Source: Sordariomycetes sp. S80-01Y
Lineage: Eukaryota; Ascomycota; Sordariomycetes
Assembly: GCA_037042185.1 (NCBI GenBank)
Contig: JAXQJY010000031.1
Span: 372,001-436,000, forward strand
Direction: 5' to 3'
Length of the DNA: 64,000 bases
The number at the start of each line of letters is the position of its first letter. Within the stretch, counting starts at the first letter, position 1. The notes under the pieces are model-generated. The model was not told where the DNA came from. It did not search any database and was given only the letters and a program-made list of their open reading frames with translations. Below, in pieces: positions 34,508 through 44,720 of this stretch. The translations under genes were made by a program, and so were the position numbers.

Positions 34508-37500
34508 CTCGTCGCGTGAGCAGATCGATGTGGGCTGGAGCGTTATTTGCGCGAGTTTTGGGCCAGGGCGACGACAAGCCCCTGAGACCTCTGTTGTACC
34601 TCATGATGTCGATGTGAGACTAGAAGACCACATCAGCCGCTTTGGACGTTGGACGTATATTTTGCGAAACCCTAAATCTTTTAAGCTGCCAGGGTATAAA
34701 CGTCGCTGTTCAGACAGCGGCTGGGTTGCCGCTAATGCTGTCTTTGACTATGCATCAATATACAGCTCACTCGGCTGGCAATAGTTCGACGCCTCCAAAA
34801 GAATGTCAGCTCATCAGTGCAGCGCTCAGATCGCCTTAATTGCCCTATTCAGCTTTCGAAGAGGGAAGCCTGACTTGACGACCGGGCTACCTGTCGTCTC
34901 CTGAAGGAGCTAGTAGTAGTAGTAGGGTGGCCCAATCTGTTTGAGCGATGACGAGCCGGCACAATGTGCATCCCAAAAGCTCATCGCAGAAGTCTCATAT
35001 ACACTGTCCTCAGGGTTTCTGGTGCTGACACAGCTACCGACATTGTACTTGAATTTTGACGAGATTTCGGTCCGTTTGCGCACACCCATCCTGCTCAACA
35101 CCGACAAGGACACCAGAGGGCCCTCCGAGGTCAGCAGCGCGGTTACTTGGCTGCGAGAGAGGTGCGCTAGGGATGTAGTATCGCCTGGCAGAATCTTCGA
35201 AGCTGATGGAAGTTTTTCCGCTGCGTAAGACCTCATTCCCTAGCAGTCTTTGCACATTCCACGTCGAGCGTGTTCTTAGCCATGGTACGCACGTAGTGTC
35301 CTGCGCCAGCGTCGTCGGCCCCGATGAGGCTTTGAAAGCACTCTCGGGCAGTCTTTAGAGCACCAATTCGTGGCCAAGAGAATTATCCACTGAGGATAAT
35401 ACGCAAGCGGGCGGCTGACATAAGTTTGGTGCTCTTGTAGCATGTCCAATAGCCGGCGATTCAGCTGACTGGACACTCTAGATAATTACGGCATCCAAAG
35501 TCTCTCGAATGTCAGCAAGCCTTCAGGCACAGGTCAAGACTTAATATCGGTAGGGTTGGCTGAGATAATTTTCAGACCAAGAAGCGAGCACTTCTCGCGA
35601 ATCGTCGTCGAAGCGGCGAATGAACCATTGCCAGCTGCGTGCATTCACTAACATGCCGATAATCCGCACGTTAGCTACGGCTCAGGGCTCGGTCTGGCGG
35701 AAGTGCTTTGATGCATATTCTCTCGGGGCTAGTGGAAGAGTGGTAATCATACCATTGATCAGTAGGTTTGTCCGAGGGAGCCCGCTTCGCTGTCTGGGTC
35801 TTTCTGGGAGTTGTAAGTGTCAGCAGCTTCTTCATATAATTTGTGACAGTCTTTCTCGGACCCGTATGATGACGTAGAAGCATCATTATTGAGAGCAGTC
35901 TCCACACTCTTCACGATAGGCGAAAGGTGTCAGAGGACGTCTTCATGGCGATACATATCAAGAGAATCTCTTCGCCCGCATCAAGAGGGCGGTAAGACTG
36001 CTAAGAGGGAGGTCTGCTTAGAAGTTGGAGCTGAGATAAGACACAGCTGGGGTTTTGGCCAGTGGTGCCCCTCTGAATCTGAGCTACGATCATCACAGGC
36101 TTCCCGCTGTTGAGGCTCTTGGAAGCGTGAGCTTGGAAGCAGCCACTGACAGCGTCCGTAGTTTACCTCCCTCACACCTTCACATCACTGCCTGCTGCGT
36201 CACGGCCGGTAATCCGAGTTCGGGCTTTACTTTTTGTTCCGAATTGCAGTATTTAACAACGCAGCAAATTAACAGTGTCGTTTTGGTTGTGTGCTCAGGT
36301 CGCTAGTCGCTATCGAGAGCGCTTTTGTGTGTTTGATCGAACGCCTCATCTTGGGAGCAGCATGAGACCAACCCATGGTATATCAGGAGGCTTCTCTGGA
36401 CGGCGATGAAACTAGACTAAAGCAATCGGCAGTTAGGCGTTATCAGTGACATCTCGGTCGTGGTGGTCGAAGCGCTTCATTCTGTGGTGAGACCACAGGG
36501 TAGCGCCTCGGGCAGCTCCGACTCGGCTCATGCAGCGCCTCGTCGCAGGCCGCACATGACACGGCACGAGGCTCGGCGCGGCTCCCACACATGAAGCCCA
36601 TGCACATAGACTCGTCTGGGCCATTAGGTCTGTGTCGTCAAGAAGACGCGTAGACGTGCCTCGTATTGACAGCGTGGAGGCAGCATTATCCTTGCTGCGG
36701 GACCATGACCGCGTTGAACTCTGGAGCGGATGCAGATGCCAGTGCCAGTGCCAGCGATGCTGGGTCCGAGGGGCGCCAAACCTTATTTCGGGACAGGTAT
36801 CTTGACCGCTGTTTTGTGAGACGCGATACCTTGGCCGGAATCGCCTCCCCGGATCGGGGGTAGGGCGTGACCAATGGGACGGAGCTGGGCGACGTGACCA
36901 CCACCTCACCTCGCGACGGGACATGATGGTGGTGGGAGAGAGTCTGCTGCCGCGCCATCTCGACAGTCCACCAGCCAGAGAGTGCGCGGTTTGAGCTGGT
37001 ATCTCTCCATAGCATTCACTTATCAACGGCGGCAACACAGCAGCCAAGGCCAGCCGAACACCCGATGGGAGTCATCGCTGCCCTCGGTCTTATCGGCCTT
37101 GTGCGTCGCTTCACCGGCGCCGCCCCAGTTTTCTCCGGCGCCGGCCAGCCTCCACTGTACTAGGCTCAGGCTCTACCCTCTAGGTAGGTGCCTCCCAAGC
37201 GTAGCTGCAGCGCGCCCACTGTACTGCGTGCGCTCCTCAGGCTCAGGCTCTCGGTGACCAACTGAAGGTCAAACCAAACCGCCATCCGTCGTATCATCCT
37301 CCTCCCCCTCGCATCCCACCGGCTCCAGCACCAGCGCCTCTCTCGTGCACCTCCTGTTTGTGTTTTGAAGCCTGTCTTTCTGCCACACCCTTTGCCCTGT
37401 TGCTGTTTTCGACCCCGAGCCAAGCACTGATTGGGCGCTGCCGCCAACCCAAGGTCTGGAACGTTGGAGCTCTCGCCTCCCCGCAAACGTTCGGTTTTTC

Positions 37501-37936
37501 CATCATTCCTGCGTCTCAGCCACCATCGACCTCCGCTTCAACTTGCACCCGAACCCTCGAACCTCGACCAGCGACCTCTTCCTTGTCGCCAAAGTAACCC
37601 GAGAGGAACCTTCACCTTTTCCTCCTCCTAACCGCCTCACCTCGTCTCTTCGGCTCCTGCTGTACCGACTCATCCCGCGACGTCATCGTCGCCGTACCTC
37701 GATCCGACCTGGAACCGCTGCTTCATCCACCCCGACAGTCGACGCGCAACTCTTCTCTCATCACGGACCCTCCACGGACTCGACCGTCGCTTCTTCTTCT
37801 CGTCACCCTCGACCGACTCTTCCACCCGCCCTAGAACGACGGGTCTCTACCAAGCTGGAGATCGACACCTGATCCAAGACCCCACGCGACCACACATACC
37901 ACCTGCGACACTGTTCCACACCGAGACAGCCTCGCA
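34508..37936. other. Gene-poor stretch and PP-Z promoter, 3.4 kb
   Basis: 34.5-36.6 kb is AT-richer with only short frames; a 95-codon frame at 34941-35228 has protein-like sequence but no family or clear gene structure. Bases 36738-36755 are a GCCAGTGCCAGTGCCAGC run. From about 37150 to 37936 the plus strand is strongly CT-rich, as expected for the long leader and core promoter of the phosphatase gene. A CCTCTAGGTAGGTGCC element lies near 37180. Confidence 0.45.
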
Positions 37937-39618
37937 ATGGGCAATTCCGGCTCCAAAGAGGGCGGCACCGCCAAAGGCTCCGGCGCCCCCTCCTACGGCG
38001 ATGCTCTCCAATCCTACCCCTCCCTCAGCAAATCCGACACAAAGGAAAGCTCGCGCAGCTTCCGCTCTCTGCGGTCCAAGATCCCGGGCTCCTCTCGGAG
38101 CGCCGACAGCCCGCGGTCCTCGTCGCTGGCGAACGAAGACAAGGGCGACACCACTAGCATCAAATCAGGCAAGAGCGGCAGGAGCAGCATTTCGAGGGCC
38201 AGCAGGTCCGATCTGACGCCGCTCAAGACCTCGGGGTCGACTGACCTGTCCAACATGTCAACGGATAGTCCGCTGGCGGAGAGGCAGCCGCCCCCGAGCC
38301 CCACCCAGTCGCAGTCTATCAAGAGCGGGCAGCATGCGGACATGACGGCTGCGCAAGCCTCGGGAGAAGTCGACCATGTATCGGATCAGCCGCCCGGCAC
38401 GATGGGCAACCCCAACACATCGGCGCAACAACCGGGACAGTCCATTCTGGTCAAGCGAGACGCGCCAGCCAACCCCACGCCGCCCTCGACGTCCGACCTG
38501 AGCAAGTCCGAGTCCAACAACGTCGCCATGGCCGAGATCAACGAGATTGACCTGGACGATTTCATCAAGCGGTTGCTGGATGCCGGTTACGCAGGCAAAG
38601 TCACCAAGAGCGTATGTCTCAAGAACGCCGAAATCACAGCCATCTGCCAAAGGGCACGCGAAGTTTTGCTGAGCCAGCCGGCACTTCTCGAGCTGGACGC
38701 TCCCGTCAAAATCGTCGGCGACGTCCACGGCCAGTACACCGACCTGATCCGCATGTTCGAGATGTGCGGTTTCCCGCCAAACTCCAACTACCTCTTCCTC
38801 GGCGATTATGTCGATCGCGGCAAGCAGTCCCTTGAGACGATCCTCCTCCTCCTTTGCTACAAGCTCAAATACCCCGAGAACTTCTTCCTCCTGCGGGGGA
38901 ACCACGAGTGCGCCAACGTAACCCGAGTCTACGGCTTCTACGATGAGTGCAAGCGACGCTGCAACGTTAAGACCTGGAAGACTTTCATCGACTGCTTCAA
39001 CACCCTCCCGATCGCGTCCATCGTCGCAGGCAAGATCTTCTGCGTCCACGGTGGGCTGTCGCCTGCTCTGGTCCAGATGGACGACATCCGGAACATTGCG
39101 CGGCCGACCGACGTTCCTGACTACGGGCTGCTCAATGATCTCCTCTGGTCAGACCCGGCGGACATGGAGCAGGACTGGGAGGCGAACGAACGCGGTGTAA
39201 GCTACTGCTTCGGCAAGCGTGTCATCACGGACTTCCTCGCTGTGCATGACTTCGACCTGATATGCCGCGCGCACATGGTGGTGGAGGACGGCTACGAATT
39301 CTTCAACGACAAGGTTCTGGTGACGGTTTTCTCAGCTCCCAACGTAGGACACCCCTTCCCTTACAGATGATTCCGAAGCTGACCAAACAGTATTGCGGCG
39401 AGTTTGATAACTGGGGTGCCGTCATGTCGGTGTCTGCGGAGCTTCTGTGCAGCTTTGAGCTGTTGAAGCCGCTCGACTCGAGTGCGCTGAAGAGCCACAT
39501 CAAGAAGGGCCGCAACAAGCGCCAGCAGATGCTCAACAGTCCAGTAAGTAGGCTCTCCGCCTCGCCCTGACCCCGCTAACAGCCACAGCCTGCGAGCGTC
39601 CACCCTCAGAGTTTCTAG
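37937..39618 (+). CDS. PPZ1: Ser/Thr protein phosphatase PP-Z (Ppz1/Pzl-1)
   Basis: Exons 37937-39343, 39391-39543 and 39589-39618 give 529 residues. PP-Z is a fungal-specific PP1-like phosphatase that controls potassium and sodium transport, cell-wall integrity and salt tolerance. The protein starts MGNSGSK, a good N-myristoylation site, followed by ~195 Ser-rich disordered residues typical of the family. The catalytic domain has all metal and active-site motifs: GDVHGQ, GDYVDRG, RGNHE, and the His of VHGG and RAHMVV. Introns are 47 and 45 bp, and the last coding exon is only 30 bp (PASVHPQSF). Without it the protein would run on to an unrelated stop. Confidence 0.95.
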
Positions 39619-40207
39619 ACGAATCAACCCAATGTACGACAAGCACTGCAACTGGCGCAGGACGGCTGTATACCAGGACTGAAGGGGCCTCAGCGATCTA
39701 TGGCTCGCGGCGTGAAAGCCGTGACGCCAGGTCAGGCCCGGTCGCAGAGCGATGTGATAATCACTCTCAACCCCTCCCTGACCGGATCATCGGACACAAC
39801 ACAAACCATATAGAATTCTACTTATCACACGCAAGCGGGCCACGCGCCGGGATGGATGGGGATGGATGCTTTTATGGGTATGCGGGACTGCTTATCGTTT
39901 TGCGTCAACGTTGCTTCTTGGCATGTATGGTACTATTATCAAGGATGGCATCTCGGTTTTATACATATTCAGCACGGAATGTACTTCTTACAATTGACCA
40001 TCTTTATCTCAAGTAACACAAAAGGGGTAAATCAGGAAAAGGGGATCGATCAACGCGCGGATAAGAAAAAGTGGATGCGGATCACGTGACCTGAAATCTT
40101 TCCCATGCCTCCATCAAGGCATCACGACCTCGACCCATCACCACCCAATTCACAACCACAACGCAGCTCTGCGCGTCGCATCGTTCGCAGACGCACATCT
40201 GCCCATC
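39619..40207. other. Intergenic, 0.6 kb
   Basis: PP-Z 3' UTR at the left and promoter of the RGG-protein gene at the right. Nothing else recognised. Confidence 0.45.
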
Positions 40208-41449
40208 ATGAACCGCCACGCCTTCCGAACGATATGCCGCGCCCGCGCCGGCCCCTCCCTCGCCGAGGTCGACACCGCGAGGCTATCACCTTACTTCCTC
40301 CAAACGCAGACCGCCTCCTTCGGCACGACGAGCGCCTTCTTCGCCTCGGACGACAGCGGCACGCCATTTCAATTCAACAACAAGGACCCCTCGAAGCCGC
40401 TCTTTGGCGCCAGCGACAAGAAGGGCGAGAACAGGGCCGCCCGGCCGAACTTCAGTGCCAGGGACAAGGCACGCGCGAATGCGTCCGCGGTGGATCAATT
40501 AGCCGCCAACACTACCGGCCGTGCGAATGCTGGAAGAGGCCGTGCCCCACAGTCCCGAGGCGGCGCGGACAAGCCGAGGACTGCTACCTTGCCCGGTGAC
40601 CGCGCTCCCCGGATCGTGGATATCAAGTCGCTACCCGCTGGTGCTGGTCTGCGAGGAAGAGGAGGTCTAAGGGGACGTGGAGGTGCTGCGGGCGCGAGAG
40701 ACGGCAACCGCTTTAGCCTCAATGCTGGCCAGCAACGCGGCGGAGCCCGTGGAGGGATGCGAGGTCGAGGTGGAAGGGGAGGTGCCGCGCGCGCCAGGGG
40801 CGGCAGGGGCAGAGGCAAGGGCCGCAGAGGTGAGGAGGGCGATGGAGAGGGCAGAGACCGCAAGAACCGCGGCATCAACCCCCTCGACGTACAGGAGCCG
40901 GAGCAGAAGGAATTTGAGGATGCGGTCCGCTTCGGCACCACGACCGAGTACTCCCCCAAGCTCACGCTCGAGGACCTGAAGCTGCACCTGCCAAGCGTCC
41001 CCGGCCAGAACGGCGCAAACGTGCACGCCTCGCTCGCGACCCTGGGCACCGCCGACCACGTCGGCCTGTCGGGCGAGTTCACGCCCCAGCTCTTCGCCAA
41101 GGACCTGCGCGAGAACGGCCTGCGCTACTTTGCCGATCTGGAGGACAAGAGGCGCACCGAGAAGTTCCTGTCAAAGAAGAAGCCCTTCAACAAGGCCGAG
41201 AAGGGCACGCAGGTCATCCAGGCCGCCGAGCAGGCCATCCGGGAGAGGGTCATTGAGACGGTCGTCGCCGGCAAGATCGAAGCCCCGAAGTACGTCGATG
41301 CGTCCAAGGATGCGGTGCAAATAAGTCGGAACTGGCATCTGAGAAGCGAGACTTGGGGAAACAAGGAGACGAGGCTGTTTGAGGAGAAGTTGACGAGCTT
41401 GCTGAGCAAGGGGAAGAAGGCGCCTGCCCAGGCCACGAAAAAGGCGTAA
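40208..41449 (+). CDS. RGG-rich protein, probably mitochondrial
   Basis: Intronless, 413 residues. The first ~35 residues lack acids apart from two and are basic and hydroxylated (NRHAFRTICRARAGPSL), like a mitochondrial presequence. Residues ~150-220 form a dense Arg/Gly tract (GLRGRGGLRGRGG, GGMRGRGGRGG), a usual sign of RNA binding. The C-terminal half is ordered and charged: FGTTTEYSPKLTLEDLKLHL, VIQAAEQAIRERVIE, and RNWHLRSETWGNKETRLFEE. I do not recognise the family. A mitochondrial RNA-binding or ribosome-associated role is inference from presequence plus RGG tract. It converges on the mitochondrial ribosome recycling factor gene. Confidence 0.7.
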   Translation: MNRHAFRTICRARAGPSLAEVDTARLSPYFLQTQTASFGTTSAFFASDDSGTPFQFNNKDPSKPLFGASDKKGENRAARPNFSARDKARANASAVDQLAANTTGRANAGRGRAPQSRGGADKPRTATLPGDRAPRIVDIKSLPAGAGLRGRGGLRGRGGAAGARDGNRFSLNAGQQRGGARGGMRGRGGRGGAARARGGRGRGKGRRGEEGDGEGRDRKNRGINPLDVQEPEQKEFEDAVRFGTTTEYSPKLTLEDLKLHLPSVPGQNGANVHASLATLGTADHVGLSGEFTPQLFAKDLRENGLRYFADLEDKRRTEKFLSKKKPFNKAEKGTQVIQAAEQAIRERVIETVVAGKIEAPKYVDASKDAVQISRNWHLRSETWGNKETRLFEEKLTSLLSKGKKAPAQATKKA

Positions 41450-41682
41450 GTGGCCTGATGCGCGGACGTGCAAAGAAAAAGTGTACTTGTAGAAGATTGT
41501 ACATTTGTAATATTACAAGATCTGGGTGTATCACACATGCCTTGCTTTTAGCCTTGATTGTCCTTTAAGTTCCTTCGTACCAGCCTTCTACTACGCAGAA
41601 CAGGTCCATTTCACCGAGACAAACGAGGCCTCCCCATGATAGTCATACAGTCCCTTTTCATACACTTTCAAGCTCTCAGCTC

Positions 41683-42560
41683 TCAGCTCCCCTTCTCCAC
41701 TTGCCTCAGCAGCTTCTTCTCCTCCTCCTCGACCTCCTGCAGCTTCTTGCTCTGCACCTTCTGCAGCTCGCCCTCCACCTTTCTCGCCATATCCACCGTC
41801 AGCACCTTGTCCTGCTTCCACGCCTTGACCACCTTGTCGTGCTTGGTCCTGGCCTGACGAACCCTATCCTTCCACTGCTGCGCCGTCTCCTTGACCCTCT
41901 TGGCGACGTCCTCCTTGCGCTCCATCTCGATCTTGAGCAGGAGCTCGAGGTCGTTGTCCGGCGAGCGCTGGGGCTGCTGGTTGAACTCCTTCGAGGACTG
42001 CACCGCCGACATGAGCGGCTTGACGTATTCCTTGTCGTTGACGAGGAGGCTGATGGTGCGGCCGCTGCGGGGCACCACCTGGCAGAGCTCGCGCAGGGGG
42101 AAGGTCATGACCTCGCCCTCCTCGTCCTTGACGTTGACCTTGAGGCCGCCGATGGAGTCCGGGTTGAAGCGGCCGCCGCGGGCGATGGTCTGGAACTGGC
42201 TGCGGAAGTGCGCGTCGACGGGCGCCCACTGCGCGTGCAGCGAGGAGAAGTCGAGCGGGTTCTCGGGGTCGGGCTCGCCTGCTGAGCTCTGGGACGGCGG
42301 GGCCTGCTTTGATTTTGACGGCGCGTCGTTGTGGACGGGGGAGTTGGAGGGTGCGGCGATCTTGCGCTTCTTCAAGTTGCTAGGCGTGGAGGTGAATGTT
42401 CGGACGGCTTGTGACGGTGATGCTCGTGAGAGGCCCTGGATGAGAAAGACACTGGAGAGGTTAGCTGGAGCGCGCCATTGGTAAGGACAGGAGGAACGTA
42501 CGGCTTCGAGGGTTTGCATAGTGCGATGCGCCGTAGCGGCGCGCGTAATGAGGTTGCCAT
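41683..42560 (-). CDS. RRF1: Mitochondrial ribosome recycling factor
   Basis: Exons 42560-42502 and 42451-41683 joined across a 50 bp intron give 275 residues. RRF splits the post-termination ribosome together with elongation factor G2 in mitochondria. The N-terminus is a presequence (MATSLRAPLRRIALCKPSKP). The family core starts near residue 115 (GGRFNPDSIGGLKV, LRELCQVVPRSGRTISLLV) and ends in the long helical arm (MERKEDVAKRVKETAQQWKD, then QVEKGS). The intron moves the start from the unspliced ATG at 42519 to 42560, and the spliced N-terminus is a better targeting signal. The gene converges on the RGG-protein gene. Confidence 0.92.
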
Positions 42561-43008
42561 TGTTGCGGTTAGTGGTGTTGTCCGATTTTGGAGCTGTCGC
42601 AAAGGATGTCGAGGAGTTGGAGCTTGGGGTTGAAAACGTTGGCGATAAGATAAGCGCTGACGTGCCTGGAAGCTTGGACAGGAGCTGTCGCGTGTTCGGT
42701 GCCGCGTCGCCGAACTTTAAGAATCTGGGGAAGACTAAGTCGACGTGACCACCGTTGGGCTTATGAAGTGAATATTCTGTCTGCTAGGAATCTTTCTCTT
42801 TTTCTTTGGTTGTTCAAGTGTTGACATTGAACCCCTTGCTAGTTGGCTAAAAGGGGGATGCGGCACCACCTTGTACAGGCTGCAATCCCCTTGTCATAAA
42901 CAAGAGTTTCACCAGTAGCTACAGGTCATTGAAAAAGAAAAAAAGAAAACACCTAGTGCTTAAGGCCAATCCCAGATGAAAGGGGCAAAAGCAAAAAGGA
43001 AAACGCAC
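42561..43008. other. RRF1 promoter region
   Basis: It contains the upstream region of the recycling factor gene and the 3' flank of the tRNA, including AAAAAGAAAAAAAGAAAA on the plus strand near 42930, which on the minus strand is a T-rich run that could end RNA polymerase III transcription. Confidence 0.4.
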
Positions 43009-43080
43009 TGATCGCTGCAGGGTTCGAACCTGCGACCTGCTGCGTGTAAGGCAGTTGCGCTACCACTGCGCCAAGCGACC
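43009..43080 (-). tRNA. tRNA-Val (UAC anticodon)
   Basis: The minus strand folds as a complete 72-base cloverleaf without intron. The acceptor GGTCGCT pairs with AGCGATC (one G-U), followed by discriminator A. The D-arm is GCGC-AGTGGTA-GCGC. The anticodon loop is CTTACAC with anticodon TAC for valine GUA codons. The T-arm is GCAGG-TTCGAAC-CCTGC. One anticodon-stem pair is A-C. The internal B box GGTTCGAACCC is perfect. CCA is not encoded, as expected for a eukaryote. Confidence 0.95.
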
Positions 43081-43117
43081 GCACTTCCAATTTGTGAGAT
43101 ATTACTCCTTATGAATT

Positions 43118-43170
43118 TAGCGTCCTGGGTACCCAGGCTAGCGCCTTCGGCCACTCGGCCATTTCTTAAC
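43118..43170 (-). pseudogene. 5'-half tRNA relic (Leu/Ser class)
   Basis: The minus strand carries TGGCCGAGTGGCCGAAGGC, the A-box and D-arm of a class II tRNA (leucine or serine type), 38 bp upstream of the tRNA-Val gene. The expected anticodon arm is replaced by a perfect palindrome CCTGGGTACCCAGG flanked by TAGC/GCTA, and no T-arm or B box follows before the tRNA-Val. It is therefore a fragment, not a working gene. Confidence 0.6.
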
Positions 43171-44037
43171 TGGCCTTCTTTGTGATTTTGGGAAATTCAA
43201 AACAGCCGGCGCATAACTTCTGATTTTTGAAATCTCTATTATGCTATCATATTCTGATTAAAACTAGATGTCAATCTTGAGTTTAAAATATCCATCCTAC
43301 GATGTCTTCGACCTAGGGCACGACTGAATGATGTTAAGACCTCAATCGCCCCCCCCTAGGTTTTCCTATTCCTACTGAATGAATCGAGAAAACCGTCTCC
43401 AATTCCTTCTGCCGTGATGGAAGTGAAGATCCTTTACTTTCCGAGGTGAATTAGGTGCGGCCGCCTTGGGAGTGAGCAGCGTTTCTCCGTTGGCCGTCCT
43501 CGTCACTTGCATGGACGTGACGGTCCCCGACTACGTTTCCGCCATGCGTAGCTGTTGGACTCCCTACAATTGTTGCATAGTATTCTTAGTCAGGATCCGT
43601 AGCCCTATCTCCCACTATGTCGTAACATCCATTTGATGCCCCTTATATTCATGGATTTTGTTGCGGCCTGGGAAGGCCGCTTCAAGCTTGATCAGCACTT
43701 GTCTCGTACCTTGGTGTGAAGTGTAAGGCATCGCCAGTCTACTTCGAAAGAGCTGGACAAGCAGAATACTGCCAATGACAACCGAAGCTACAACAAGGAA
43801 TGCTTCGAGCTAAGCCGCATTGGTGATTCAGAAGTCGAAGTCACTGTCTGGGGGCTTCAAAAGTAGTACTCGTATGAGATGGCATGCACCCACTTTGGAG
43901 CCACACCATTATTGATCAAACTTTCGCCATAACAGTAGATCCACTCACTGGTGCAATGCAGGATCGCTAGTCAGGATAGGCCTAAAACGCCCCACGTAGC
44001 CACTCCACCAAAGGGGTTAAAAGCTAACCTAGGGTGT
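43171..44037. other. AT-rich gene-free DNA left of the LTR
   Basis: No open frame of note on either strand; stop codons are frequent in all frames. It may contain decayed repeat DNA but I see no matching ends. Confidence 0.4.
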
Positions 44038-44268
44038 TGTCAGGACCTGGGTTGTTGAAGAGAGTGAGGAGGTGTGACTAGATGGACACTCGCGGCTAGG
44101 TCGCCGCGCTGTAGCAGGATAATAGCTAGGGTGCGACTGGTGACTGTATTAATCTCTTAGGGTTCTATGTCACTGGGCCCGTGGGCAGCCTTCTTATACA
44201 TGGCCACACGTGACTCTGCCGTGGGGTCGCAAGAGGATCGCTGCTAGGACCCTGCGAAGTTCCTGACA
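44038..44268. mobile_element. Solo LTR, 231 bp, with target duplication
   Basis: The element begins TGTCAGGA and ends TCCTGACA, a perfect 8-base terminal inverted repeat of the TG...CA type used by LTR retrotransposons. It is flanked on both sides by the 5 bp direct repeat GGTGT (44033-44037 and 44269-44273), the size of duplication made by retroviral-type integrases. No internal region or second LTR is present, so it is a solo LTR left by recombination between LTRs. The superfamily (Ty1/copia or Ty3/gypsy) cannot be told from this part. The intact duplication suggests a fairly young insertion. It sits 1 kb from a tRNA gene. Confidence 0.85.
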
Positions 44269-44720
44269 GGTGTCAATTGTGCGCAAGTAAACCATACGTG
44301 CGTGGCTATGAAAAGGCTACAGAACGAGCCAGATTACCAGAAATAACCAGCCTCTCATCTTGAATATTGTTCTGAAAGCTAATTTTGAGAATCTCCCGAT
44401 ATTGGCGGAACACGTGCGAGCATTGTGTAAGTGTGATCAAGACGGATTCAAGCATGTGGAGAAAGGGGATTCACGACGATGCAATAAAGTACACCAGGTG
44501 AATCAGAAAGGGTCAACGAGATTTGGGTGAAGATTCTCTCAATATAGACTGATTCTGCCGAACATTAACTTTGCTGGAAGGCGAGGGGTTCCCTCTTGGT
44601 AGCTCTTGCAGTCGGAGGGTTTCACGTGGTCGGTAGAAATGAGAAACTTGCTTGTTATTAGACACTATGTACTAGACACCCCGTCCGAGCATCTCTCTTG
44701 TGTATCATCTAACATGATTA
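44269..44720. other. Spacer between solo LTR and FAD oxidase gene
   Basis: This is the 3' flank of the minus-strand oxidase gene. No gene or clear repeat seen. Confidence 0.4.

Noticed and set aside
33902-34519. 205-codon plus-strand frame at 33.9-34.5 kb
   Set aside because: The opposite strand has a spliced gene with near-ideal intron signals and more protein-like sequence.
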